This document shows, in pieces, positions 15,207 through 22,945 of a stretch of DNA of 22,951 nt (its first letter is position 1; each line of letters starts with the position of its first letter). The stretch spans positions 1 through 22,951 of the forward strand of contig CAZUCD010000055.1 of NCBI GenBank assembly GCA_964618855.1, given 5' to 3'. The stretch is from CAZUCD01 sp964618855 (GTDB taxonomy: Bacteria; Sumerlaeota; Sumerlaeia; SLMS01; JANRJK01). The notes beneath the pieces were generated by a model that was not told the DNA's origin, did no database searches, and was given only the letters and a program-made list of their open reading frames with translations. Both the position numbers and the translations under genes were made by a program.

Positions 15207-15234
15207 CGGGGCGGTTCCCATGGGAACCGCCCCG
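15207..15234. terminator. Bidirectional intrinsic terminator, perfect 28-nt palindrome
   Basis: CGGGGCGGTTCCCA (15207-15220) is followed immediately by its exact reverse complement (15221-15234). In RNA this gives a stem of about 12 pairs with a minimal loop. The left flank is TCAAAA, so on the minus strand the hairpin is followed by TTTTGATTT; on the plus strand it is followed by CCTATTTGTT. It lies between two convergent genes (stops at 15170 and 15261) and should end both transcripts. Confidence 0.85.
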
Positions 15235-15260
15235 CCTATTTGTTGGAACGGTCGCCGGAA

Positions 15261-15716
15261 TCAGCCTAGAACGAAGGTCTTCTTGCGAAGGCTGCCTTCG
15301 ACGCGAACGCCTGCCGGAAGGAACTTCTGGAAGGCGACAGGGGACATGTCTGCGGGGGAGAGGTTGGCCTCCGCAGCAAAGCGCTTGGCGATGGCGCTGA
15401 AGGGGTAGCCCGTGCCGACGCGCTCCTCACGCAGGATCGCTTCCACCTTGGCCTTCTTCTGTTCAAACGACATGGCCGGACGCTTGGACCGCGTCTTGCG
15501 CTCCCCTCGGCTCCTGCCTGCACCACCGCTCGTCATCGCACCGAGCTGGCTGCGAAGCTCGTTTGCACGGGCGTTCAACTGCGCGATCTCGTGCTCGACC
15601 TTGCGAAGTTCCTCGCGGACCGGCCCGAGCGACTCCTCGAGGATCTGCGCCCTCTTGCGCTCGAATTCCATCTCGAGTTCCCGAATGCGTGCGTCGACGT
15701 TTGGAGAAAACCCCAT
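15261..15716 (-). CDS. Coiled-coil protein with basic linker and C-terminal globular region, unrecognised
   Basis: 151 residues, cytoplasmic. Residues about 8-55 form a strong coiled coil (IRELEMEFERKRAQ, then VREELRKVEHEIAQLNARA). A basic low-complexity linker (GRSRGERKTRSKRP, about 65-80) leads to a C-terminal region (about 80-151: SFEQKKAKVEAILREER, SAIAKRFAAEANLSPADMS, FLPAGVRVEGSLRKKTFVLG) that could be a small winged-helix-like fold. This layout hints at a nucleic-acid-binding regulator or nucleoid protein, by inference only. The ATG at 15716 has AGGAG at 15732-15728 with 11-nt spacing. A TTG at 15770 would extend it by 18 residues containing a second MGFS. It has its own promoter candidate and a strong terminator. 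Confidence 0.7.
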   Translation of the reverse strand: MGFSPNVDARIRELEMEFERKRAQILEESLGPVREELRKVEHEIAQLNARANELRSQLGAMTSGGAGRSRGERKTRSKRPAMSFEQKKAKVEAILREERVGTGYPFSAIAKRFAAEANLSPADMSPVAFQKFLPAGVRVEGSLRKKTFVLG

Positions 15717-16033
15717 CGGAGAAAATGCTCCTGTAAGTTTGGGTGCTTGGGTTCTGACCGAAAACCCCAATGCAAATAGGCTGCCTTCACCACGCCGGGA
15801 GGGGGCAATAACATTAAGTCAAACGTAATTGTCAGATTCTCCTCGAACCCTCATATATACAATAGTCCGGAGACGATCAATGTGACAATCGCGCTGTTCG
15901 CGTCCGTCGGAATGCAGCAGGGCATGAGTTTGCGCAGCCCAACTAGTCTCCATCGTAGACTTCAGTGCACCAACAGCAACATGGCTCCGACGACCCGGCA
16001 GACGTGGCTGCGGCTCGACGTTGCTCGCGATGA
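15717..16033. other. Intergenic region, locally AT-richer than its surroundings
   Basis: 317 bp between the coiled-coil gene and the end of the ABC permease gene. The part from about 15805 to 15900 is clearly richer in A and T than the rest of the window and holds a promoter candidate for the coiled-coil gene. A short plus-strand frame crosses 15882-16109 but overlaps the end of the permease gene, has no ribosome site and no family resemblance, so I do not call it. Confidence 0.5.
15852..15880 (-). promoter_or_regulatory. Sigma-70-like promoter candidate for the coiled-coil gene
   Basis: On the minus strand TTGATC (15880-15875) and TATATG (15857-15852) are separated by 17 nt. Transcription would start near 15845, leaving about 130 nt of leader before the ATG at 15716. 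It lies in the only AT-rich patch of the region. A second weaker candidate (TTGACT near 15822) lies closer to the gene but lacks a good -10 box. Confidence 0.45.
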
Positions 16034-17374
16034 CTATGAATGTTGCCTCGCAAAGTTGCGGGCGCCTGCAGCAAACCCAACGACGCCAATGACCAGCAGT
16101 ATTGCATAGGGCATGATGAGTTCACTCCACGCGAGTTCCCGCCACACCCCGGCCTCCAGGCAGTAAATGCCCCACTTCGCCGGGCTGAAGTTGCTCAGCG
16201 TCGCCATCCACTTGGGCATGAACATGAGCGGTACCATGCCCCCGCCGAACATCATCATGACAAGAAGGACGCCCCAGGAGGAACCACCCACCGCGCGCTC
16301 GGTCCTGCCGAGCGTCGTGAGGAACATCATGACTCCCACGAAGGCGATGCTCGTCATCAGTGCGCCGGCAAAGAACATGGGGGCACTCCTGAGCGATACC
16401 TTGAACCCCACGAGGCCCAATGCCAGCAGGACGCACATCATGACCATGCATGTCATGAGGCAGGCGAGTCCCTTGCCGGCGATGATTTGGGACTTGGAAA
16501 CCGGGGCGGCCATCAAACGCCGCATGGTTCCCTTCTCCGTTTCGACAACGAGCGAGACCGCAAAAGCCGCGCATCCCCCTATGACCGCCCACATCATGCT
16601 CGCCGGGAAAGTTATGTCGAAGGGGGAACGCGGCCCGGTCTTGGGGGATTCGAGAACCGTTTCCTTGATGCGTATCAGCGACCCCATCCCTCCGGAGGAT
16701 TTCCCTTCCGTGGATGCCACGGTGGTGCCGGAAGTCTCTGCGCCATCGAGTCCTTCCCTGTAGAAGTTCGGGTCGACGGCGTCCAGGAACTGCTCCGTGT
16801 TCTCGAGGTACTTGGCGAGTATCTCCGCCTGGTCTGGATTCTCGCGGGAGAGTTCCTCCCGGGCGTTCTTAATGCCCGTCCTCGCAAAGTCCCTCATCTG
16901 TTTCGGGTCCATCACTGTGTCCGTGATCGCGGTGAACATCGATTGGACAAGGAGACCCTGGAGCATTCCCCCGGCGACCTGCTGGGCGGGGTCGACCATG
17001 ACCTCCAGCTTTTCCTCCCCCTCGGCGGAGAAGAACATGGCGAGCCCGTTCATGTCGCCGATGCCCTTGTGCAGCACGACGGCCGCGGCGGCCTTCCCCC
17101 TGCGCACCCTGTCGCGCGCCGCATCCCTCGCCAGTTCCGAGACCTCGAGGGACTCCGACTTGCGAAGTTCCTCGACAAGGACGCGGGCGAACTTGCTGCC
17201 GTCCTCGTCCACCGCGACGAGCTTCATCTTCGCCTTCCCCTTCGAGCCGCCCCCGGAAATCAGCCCCCAGATGACCGCGTTCAGGATCGGGAACGCGACC
17301 AGCCAGAACAGCCCCCCCTTGTCGCGCAGGAGCAGCCGGATGTCCTTCATCGCCATCAGGAATGTTGTGCCCAT
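16034..17374 (-). CDS. ABC-2 type export permease
   Basis: A 446-residue membrane subunit of an ABC exporter of the ABC-2/NatB-YhaP type. One membrane segment lies at about 20-40 (GGLFWLVAFPILNAVIWGLI). A large extracytoplasmic domain follows (about 45-250), and then about five membrane segments in the C-terminal half (near 257-275, 303-323, 333-352, 368-386 and 420-437). FSPAKWGIYCLEAGVW near 396-411 is the usual late-loop pattern of this family. The frame is open further upstream inside the ATPase gene, but the start MGTTFLMAMKDIRLLLRDKG is typical. ATG 17374 overlaps the ATPase stop by one base (TGATG). Substrate is unknown; drug, sodium or lipid-linked cargo are all possible for this family. 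Confidence 0.9.
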   Translation of the reverse strand: MGTTFLMAMKDIRLLLRDKGGLFWLVAFPILNAVIWGLISGGGSKGKAKMKLVAVDEDGSKFARVLVEELRKSESLEVSELARDAARDRVRRGKAAAAVVLHKGIGDMNGLAMFFSAEGEEKLEVMVDPAQQVAGGMLQGLLVQSMFTAITDTVMDPKQMRDFARTGIKNAREELSRENPDQAEILAKYLENTEQFLDAVDPNFYREGLDGAETSGTTVASTEGKSSGGMGSLIRIKETVLESPKTGPRSPFDITFPASMMWAVIGGCAAFAVSLVVETEKGTMRRLMAAPVSKSQIIAGKGLACLMTCMVMMCVLLALGLVGFKVSLRSAPMFFAGALMTSIAFVGVMMFLTTLGRTERAVGGSSWGVLLVMMMFGGGMVPLMFMPKWMATLSNFSPAKWGIYCLEAGVWRELAWSELIMPYAILLVIGVVGFAAGARNFARQHS

Positions 17375-18264
17375 CAGTCGCGAAGGCTCCTTCCGGTAAG
17401 GTTGAGGAAGACGTCCTCGAGCGAGGCGCGGTGCAGGTTCAGCGTCGTGACGGGCACGCCCGTGCCCGCGATGCGTGCAATCGTTTCGAGGGGCTTCTGG
17501 GTCCTTGCCGTGAGCATCGTGCCCTCGATGCGGCCGAGTTCCGAGAGCCCCGCCGGGACCCCCGCGGCGAACTCGGCTTCGACGATGCTCGCGCCCCCGT
17601 GCTTGGCGACCAGTTCGGGCACCGTGTCCAGCGCGAGGATCCTTCCGTTGTCCATGATCGCCACGCGGTCGCACAGCCGCTCGGCCTCCTCCATGTAGTG
17701 CGTCGTGTAGAGGATGGTCGTGCCGCGCGCCTTGAGCGCCCGGATGTTCTCGAAAATCTGGTTCCGCGATTGGGGATCCACGCCGACGGTTGGCTCGTCG
17801 AAGACGACGATCTCGGGCTCGTGGACGATGGCGCACGCCAGGTTGAGGCGCCGCTGCATGCCCCCGGAGTACTTGCCCGCGAGGTCCCGCGCCCGGTCGA
17901 GCAGCCCGACGAACGAAAGCGCCGCCTCCGTCGCCGCCTTCAGCCGGGAGCCCGCAAACCCATAGAGGCTCGCGAAGAATTCGACGTTCTCCCAGCCCGT
18001 CATGTCGTCATAGATCGCAAGCGACTGCGGCGAGACGCCAATGCGCCGCCGCGCCGACGCCTCCGACGGATCCTCCCCTCCCTCCAATCGCACGGAGCCA
18101 CCATCGGGCTTCAGCAGGCCCACGAGCATGCTGATCGTCGTCGTCTTTCCGGCGCCATTCGGCCCGAGCAGTCCGAACGTCTCCCCGCGCATTATCGAGA
18201 AGGACACCCCATCCACGGCCTTGAGTGAACCGTAGGATTTCTGCAGGCCTGCGATTTCGACCAT
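17374..18264 (-). CDS. ABC exporter ATPase subunit
   Basis: A 296-residue ATP-binding subunit of the CcmA/NatA/DrrA type. Walker A is GPNGAGKTTT (34-43), the Q-loop glutamine is Q80 (GVSPQS), the signature is YSGGMQRR (132-139), Walker B is IVVFDEP (152-158) with catalytic Glu157, and the H-loop histidine is in TTHYMEEAE (H189). A C-terminal extension after about 215 ends LNLHRASLEDVFLNLTGRSLRD, typical of DrrA-like ATPases. It is first in a two-gene operon with the permease. The ATG at 18264 begins the conserved MVEIAGLQKSYGS; AGAGG lies about 11 nt upstream. Confidence 0.95.
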   Translation of the reverse strand: MVEIAGLQKSYGSLKAVDGVSFSIMRGETFGLLGPNGAGKTTTISMLVGLLKPDGGSVRLEGGEDPSEASARRRIGVSPQSLAIYDDMTGWENVEFFASLYGFAGSRLKAATEAALSFVGLLDRARDLAGKYSGGMQRRLNLACAIVHEPEIVVFDEPTVGVDPQSRNQIFENIRALKARGTTILYTTHYMEEAERLCDRVAIMDNGRILALDTVPELVAKHGGASIVEAEFAAGVPAGLSELGRIEGTMLTARTQKPLETIARIAGTGVPVTTLNLHRASLEDVFLNLTGRSLRD

Positions 18265-18679
18265 GGGTCGGATGACCTCTGGATGCTGGCGCTCGTTGGA
18301 TCAGTGGCCCTTGACGTACAGCCCGGGCATTGCGATGGGAAGTGTATCAACCTGCAACGCCGATATTCAGTCGGGCCCACGAAAGCACACGGAAGGGATG
18401 GCATCCCCACTCCAACATGGGACGACGCGGCGGGCGATCCCTTCCGCGCCGTGAGATTCGAAAGTTGAAAGTCGGCAGGCCGAGCCCCCGGTGTTGTGAT
18501 TGGGTGCGGAGATGCCCCGGGCAGCATGCTGAAATCGAGATGAGGCGTGCCGTCCGTTTCGTCGGCTGCATCCGTGGAGAGGTTGTTCCCCCGTCCGAAG
18601 GGACCCACATGCACGCGCGGCCCCCCCGGTTCCCCCGCCCGCCCTTGACTTGGGCCCGTTTTCTGCGACCCTCGCGGGA
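18265..18679. other. Divergent intergenic region with no gene I can support
   Basis: 415 bp between the ABC ATPase gene (minus) and a small membrane protein gene (plus). Several reading frames cross it on both strands but none has a ribosome site or family resemblance. A short inverted repeat, GGGATG-G-CATCCC, lies at 18395-18407. A TTGACT box at 18645-18650 lies about 30 nt before the plus gene but has no convincing -10 partner. Confidence 0.5.
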
Positions 18680-19066
18680 ATGATGGATGCCAAACGCCCC
18701 CACGCGCGCCCCGCCAGCGCGATCGGTATCGGCCTTCTGGTCATTCCGCTCGCGACGATCTGCGCCCTGTCGCTCATACCGGAGCGTTCGGCGTTCGCGG
18801 TCGGCATGCCCATGGCCCGCCAGCTCGTCCTGTTCCTGGAGGAGCGCTCGCGGCGGGTGGACTTCGCATGCGCCGAGGTCGGCAGCACCCAGCCGGACAT
18901 CGAGCCTCCCGCGGACGACGCCACCCCCGCGGCTTCCGTTCCCGGCGTCGGACCCGCGATCAGGCGCCCCGCACTCGCAAGGAACACGGCCCCGCAGGAT
19001 TCAGCGCGTCCCCGTCCGGGACGCGAGATCGCCTCACTCCCGCCACTCCGCGGACCCCCGTGCTGA
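18680..19066 (+). CDS. Small single-pass membrane protein, unrecognised
   Basis: 128 residues. A basic N-terminus (MMDAKRPHARP) precedes one membrane segment at about 14-35 (AIGIGLLVIPLATICALSLI). The rest is rich in Pro, Ala and Arg with little predicted order, ending PLRGPPC. Codons in this frame have a high share of G or C at third positions, like the neighbours, which supports coding. ATG 18680 and ATG 18683 are adjacent; either may be used. The stop at 19064-19066 overlaps the GTG start of the downstream methyltransferase gene, so the two are likely translationally coupled. No function can be given. Confidence 0.55.
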   Translation: MMDAKRPHARPASAIGIGLLVIPLATICALSLIPERSAFAVGMPMARQLVLFLEERSRRVDFACAEVGSTQPDIEPPADDATPAASVPGVGPAIRRPALARNTAPQDSARPRPGREIASLPPLRGPPC

Positions 19067-19566
19067 GGCCACTGGGCGAATCCAGTAGCTGGGCCTGGTT
19101 CCCGGCAAAAGGATTCGGCAGGGGAGTGGTTGTTTGTGCCGACGACCGCATCGTGGGCGTGCTCCTGCCGGGAACGGCGGAGGAATTCGCCCGCGGCGCA
19201 TCCTCCAAGCCCGCCACTTCCGGACTCGCGGCCGAGATGGCTGCCCGGCTTGCGGAGTGCTTCGGCACCGGCCGCGACGCCGGGGACCTTCCGCACCGCA
19301 TCGTCTGCCGAACCACCTTCCAGCACCGGGTGCTCGCCGCCTGCCACTGCATCCCGCATGGCGGCACCTGGAGCTACGCAAGACTCGCCCGCGAGGCCGG
19401 CGCCCCCCGCGCCGTCAGGGCCGCGGCCAGCGTCATGGCCATGAACCCGCTTCCCCTCGTCATACCGTGCCACCGCGTGATCCGCGCGGATGGCTCACTC
19501 GGCGAGTTCGGCGGCGGGAGCACCATGAAGCGCCGCCTCCTCGACCTCGAAGCCGCCGCCCGCTGA
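19060..19566 (+). CDS. ogt: Methylated-DNA--protein-cysteine S-methyltransferase (Ogt/MGMT)
   Basis: A 168-residue suicide repair protein that moves alkyl groups from O6-alkylguanine to its own cysteine. The active-site motif is IPCHRV (135-140, Cys137). The recognition helix region is FQHRVLAACHCIPHGGTWSY (87-106). R117 in PRAV is the expected arginine finger; the Gly that usually follows RAV is Arg here. The MNPLPLV segment and GEFGGG complete the family pattern. I choose GTG 19060 because the protein then has the normal length for Ogt. Upstream in-frame sequence to 18868 is antiframe of the preceding gene. Start and upstream stop overlap by 7 nt. Regulation by alkylation damage is not visible in the sequence. 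Confidence 0.92.
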   Translation: MLRPLGESSSWAWFPAKGFGRGVVVCADDRIVGVLLPGTAEEFARGASSKPATSGLAAEMAARLAECFGTGRDAGDLPHRIVCRTTFQHRVLAACHCIPHGGTWSYARLAREAGAPRAVRAAASVMAMNPLPLVIPCHRVIRADGSLGEFGGGSTMKRRLLDLEAAAR

Positions 19567-19621
19567 CACCGCTCCCGCAAGGCTCCAACACCCCGACCAT
19601 CCGACATCCCAAGGCCATACC

Positions 19622-22600
19622 ATGCTCAAGAACCTGCTGAAGTTCCTCTTCGGCGACAAGAACAAGAAGGACCAGGCGCGCCTCCGTCCCCTCGTCGAGG
19701 AAATGGTCCGCATCGCCGAGGAGTACAAGGCGCTCTCCGACGATGAGATCAAGGGCAAGACCCAGGAGTTCCGCCGGCTCCTCCACGTGCCGACGCGCCT
19801 CGCCCTGGTGAACGACAAGGTCGCGGTGATGATCGGGGCCGAGGAGTTCGCCCAGGGCCACCCGGACATCGCCCAGGCGGTGTTCACGCCGACGCGGCGC
19901 GACATGCACAATGGCTCGCTTGTCGCCTTCCTGAAGCCCAAGGAGGGCGCGAAGGTCACGCAGGACCTCGCCGAGCAGATCAAGGGCGGCATGAGCCGCG
20001 TCGCCCCGCACTACGTCCCTTCGAAGATCTTCGTGATCGACGAGTTCCCTACCACGATTGGACAGGACGGGCGCGTCGAAATCGACCACCACACGCTCCA
20101 GCGCATCGCGGAGGACCCCGCAATGGCGGACTGGGCGCATACGACGTGGAAGGACCTCTCATCGCGCCTCAAGCCCGAGGAGCCCGCCGTGGCCCTGGTG
20201 GACCTCCTCCCGGACGCATTCGCCGCCGTCAAGGAAGCCTGCCGCCGCATGTGCGGGAAGAAGTGGACCGCGGGCGGCATCGAGATCGAATGGAACATGG
20301 TTCCCTTCGACGTGCAGCTCATGGGCGGCATCGCGCTCGTGCAGCAGTCCGTCTCCGAGATGGCCACCGGGGAGGGCAAGACCCTCACCGCGATTTCGCC
20401 GCTGTACTACTACGGGCTCATGGGCAAGGGCTCGCACCTGGTCACGGTGAACGACTACCTCGCAAAGCGCGACTCGGAGTGGAACGGGCCGATCTTCAAC
20501 TTCCTTGGCATGGTCGCCGCCTGCATCGACAAGTCCGAGCCGCACTCCCCCGAGCGCCGCCTCGCCTACCTCGCCGACGTCACCTACGGCACCAACAACG
20601 AGTTCGGGTTCGACTACCTGCGCGACAACATGGCGACCGACCGCCGCCAGCTCGTCCAGCGCCCGCTCTTCTTCGGCATCGTGGACGAGGCCGACTCCGT
20701 CCTCATCGACGAGGCGCGCACGCCCCTGATCATCGCCGGCCCCGTCGACCGCGAGACCCACCAGTACGACCGCGTCCTTCCGATCATCCGCGAACTCGTC
20801 AACAAGCAGACCTACCTCTGCAACAAGCTCATGAAGGAGGCCGAGGACCTCTTCGCCAAGGACCCCGAGAGCTACGAGGGCGGCATCAAGATGCTCCAGG
20901 TCTACAAGGGCGCACCCAAGCACACCCGCTACATGAAGATGCGCCAGGACGGCAACGCCGCAAAGATGCAGGACCGCGCAGAGCTCGACTACATGCGCGA
21001 GAAGAAGATGGTCGAGCTCGAGAGCGAGCTCTACTACGTCGTCGACGAGAAGCACCGCCAGGTCGACCTCACCGAGAAGGGGCGCGTCACGCTCTCCCCC
21101 AACAACCCCGAGACCTTCGTCCTCATCGACATCGTGGACGAGTTCGCGAAGATCGACCAGCTCGGCCTGTCCCCGGAGGAGCGCGAGAAGGCCCGCGCCC
21201 AGAAGCTGCGCGAGCACGACGAGCGCGCCGAGCAGCTCCACACGATCAACAAGCTCCTCGAAGCCTACTCGCTCAAGGCGAAGGACGTGGACTACGTCGT
21301 CGAGGAGAACAAGGTCGTCATCGTGGACGAGTACACCGGGCGCAAGCTCGCCGGGCGCCGCTGGAGCGATGGCCTCCACCAGGCCGTCGAGGCCAAGGAG
21401 GGCGTCACCATCGAGAAGGAAACCCAGACGCTCGCAACCGTCACCGTGCAGAACTACTTCCGCATGTACAAGCACCTCGCCGGCATGACAGGCACCGCCG
21501 AGACCGAGGCCGCGGAGTTCATGAACACCTACAAGATGGACGTGGTGGTCGTCCCCGCGAACAAGCCGACAGGGCGCAGGGACCTCGACGACGTCATCTT
21601 CAAGACCAAGCGCGAGAAGTACGCCGCCGTGCTCGACGAGGTCGAGCGCCTGAACAAGCTCGGGCTCCCCATCCTCGTCGGCACCACGAGCGTCGCCGTG
21701 TCGGAGACGCTCTCCCGCATGCTGCGCGGGCGGAAGCTCGAGCACGAGGTGCTGAACGCGAAGAACCACCTGCGCGAGGCCCAGATCGTCCTGCAGGCCG
21801 GCAAGAAGGGCGCCATCACCATCGCGACCAACATGGCCGGGCGCGGAACGGACATCAAGCTGGGCGAGGGCGTTGCCGCCAGCGTGAAGGACGAGGGCGA
21901 GGACTGGCCCGGCGGCCTCCAGATCATCGGCACCGAGAGGCACGACTCGCGACGCATCGACCGACAGCTCCGCGGACGTTCGGGCCGCCAGGGCGACCCC
22001 GGCTCATCGCGCTTCTTCCTCAGCCTCGAGGACGACCTCATCATGTGGTTCGGCGGGGAGCGCATCCAGCGCATCATGTCCTTCCTCGGCATGAAGGAGG
22101 GCGAGGCCATCACCCACCCGCGCGTCACCAGCGCCATCGAGCGCGCCCAGAAGAAGGTCGAGCTCATCAACCAGGAGCGCCGCAAGCGCACACTCGAGTT
22201 CGACAACGTCCTCAACGAGCAGCGCCGCACCATCTACGGCATCAGGCGCTCGCTCATCCTCGAGGACGACCTGCGCGACACGCTCCTCTCCCTCTTCGCC
22301 GACGCCCTCACCAACGAGTTCGAGGCGGAGTACGGCGACGCGAAGAGCATGGGGGACGCCGACATCGCGGGCTTCGTCGAGTGGGTCCAGCGCATCCTCG
22401 CCACGGAGGACATGTCCTCCATGAAGGGCCGCGGCTACGACACGATCGAGGACCTCGTGGACGAGGCCATGAAGCACGTGGTCTCGGCCTTCGACACGAA
22501 GGTCGCGATGCTGACGCCGCCGGTGGCGACGCAGCTCGGCCGCGTCATCGCCCTGCGAACGATCGACACCAACTGGATCGACCACCTGCTCGCCATCGAC

Positions 22601-22945
22601 GACCTGCGCGAGGGCGTCTTCCTCCGCAGCTACGGCCAGCGCGACCCGCTCCTTGAGTACACCAAGGACGCGACGCTCATGTTCAAGGACCTCATGCTCG
22701 AGGTCCACAAGCAGGTATTCGACCGTTTCTTCCGCGCACAGCTCTCCTCCGAGAGCGCCATGCCCTCCAACCGCGTCTCCAAGGTGATGTACGCAAAGCC
22801 CCAGGTCATGGAGCAGTCCCAGGCCATGAGTCAGGCGGCGCAGCAGCAGGCCGCCGAAGAGGACGTGCCGGAGACCGTCCCCGCCGAGCCCGGCACCGCC
22901 AACCCGGGCGACCGCGGCCTGCAGGGGAAGGCGCGCAGGAAGTAG
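19622..22945 (+). CDS. secA: Preprotein translocase ATPase SecA, enlarged form with insertion
   Basis: A 1107-residue SecA, about 200 longer than E. coli SecA, which drives preproteins through SecYEG. Residues 1-54 are the usual N-terminal helices (LSDDEIKGKTQEFRRLL). Residues about 55-190 are an insertion, described separately. NBD1 has MATGEGKTLTA (248-258), VTVNDYLAKRD and VDEADSVLIDEARTPLI (354-370). The preprotein-binding region (about 385-560) is some 85 residues longer than in E. coli. NBD2 has AGMTGTAETEA, TNMAGRGTDIKLG and ERHDSRRIDRQLRGRSGRQG. The helical scaffold and wing follow with LEFDNVLNEQR and DTNWIDHLLAIDDLREGV. The C-terminus is a Gln/Ala/Glu tail ending QGKARRK without the CxC zinc motif. 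AAGG precedes the ATG. The stop is at 22943-22945. Confidence 0.97.
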   Translation: MLKNLLKFLFGDKNKKDQARLRPLVEEMVRIAEEYKALSDDEIKGKTQEFRRLLHVPTRLALVNDKVAVMIGAEEFAQGHPDIAQAVFTPTRRDMHNGSLVAFLKPKEGAKVTQDLAEQIKGGMSRVAPHYVPSKIFVIDEFPTTIGQDGRVEIDHHTLQRIAEDPAMADWAHTTWKDLSSRLKPEEPAVALVDLLPDAFAAVKEACRRMCGKKWTAGGIEIEWNMVPFDVQLMGGIALVQQSVSEMATGEGKTLTAISPLYYYGLMGKGSHLVTVNDYLAKRDSEWNGPIFNFLGMVAACIDKSEPHSPERRLAYLADVTYGTNNEFGFDYLRDNMATDRRQLVQRPLFFGIVDEADSVLIDEARTPLIIAGPVDRETHQYDRVLPIIRELVNKQTYLCNKLMKEAEDLFAKDPESYEGGIKMLQVYKGAPKHTRYMKMRQDGNAAKMQDRAELDYMREKKMVELESELYYVVDEKHRQVDLTEKGRVTLSPNNPETFVLIDIVDEFAKIDQLGLSPEEREKARAQKLREHDERAEQLHTINKLLEAYSLKAKDVDYVVEENKVVIVDEYTGRKLAGRRWSDGLHQAVEAKEGVTIEKETQTLATVTVQNYFRMYKHLAGMTGTAETEAAEFMNTYKMDVVVVPANKPTGRRDLDDVIFKTKREKYAAVLDEVERLNKLGLPILVGTTSVAVSETLSRMLRGRKLEHEVLNAKNHLREAQIVLQAGKKGAITIATNMAGRGTDIKLGEGVAASVKDEGEDWPGGLQIIGTERHDSRRIDRQLRGRSGRQGDPGSSRFFLSLEDDLIMWFGGERIQRIMSFLGMKEGEAITHPRVTSAIERAQKKVELINQERRKRTLEFDNVLNEQRRTIYGIRRSLILEDDLRDTLLSLFADALTNEFEAEYGDAKSMGDADIAGFVEWVQRILATEDMSSMKGRGYDTIEDLVDEAMKHVVSAFDTKVAMLTPPVATQLGRVIALRTIDTNWIDHLLAIDDLREGVFLRSYGQRDPLLEYTKDATLMFKDLMLEVHKQVFDRFFRAQLSSESAMPSNRVSKVMYAKPQVMEQSQAMSQAAQQQAAEEDVPETVPAEPGTANPGDRGLQGKARRK
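19784..20191 (+). other. In-frame insertion in SecA resembling an ANL-enzyme C-terminal domain
   Basis: Codons 55-190 of secA. Ordinary SecA passes from the RRLL helix almost directly to the LLPDAFAAVKEA helix. Here about 130 residues intervene. Their order matches the C-terminal domain of ANL adenylating enzymes: NDKVAVMIG, then HPDIAQAVF, then GSLVAFLKPKEGA, a helix (LAEQIKGGMSRVA), YVPSKIFVIDEFPTT, and GQDGRVEIDHHTL. The last resembles the GK(V/I) loop, with R151 where the catalytic lysine usually is. An AEDPAMADWAHTTWKDLSSR linker leads back to SecA. The reading frame is continuous and base composition is like the rest of secA. Confidence 0.65.

Noticed and set aside
16040..17698. A 552-codon plus-strand frame opposite the ABC permease
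   Set aside because: Antisense to a clear membrane protein; it is His/Arg/Asp-rich with no domain.
16034..17836. A 600-codon version of the ABC permease extending into the ATPase gene
   Set aside because: The extension is out-of-frame ATPase sequence; the permease starts at 17374 with a typical N-terminus and a TGATG overlap.
18192..18614. Minus- and plus-strand short frames in the 18265-18679 gap
   Set aside because: No ribosome sites, no recognisable sequence, and several compete over the same bases.
20146..22656. An 836-codon open frame in another plus frame inside secA, and a 594-codon minus-strand frame at 20159-21943
   Set aside because: Both overlap secA completely and give Arg/Pro/His-rich or Leu/Val/Asp-rich sequences with no family resemblance; they reflect high GC at third positions.
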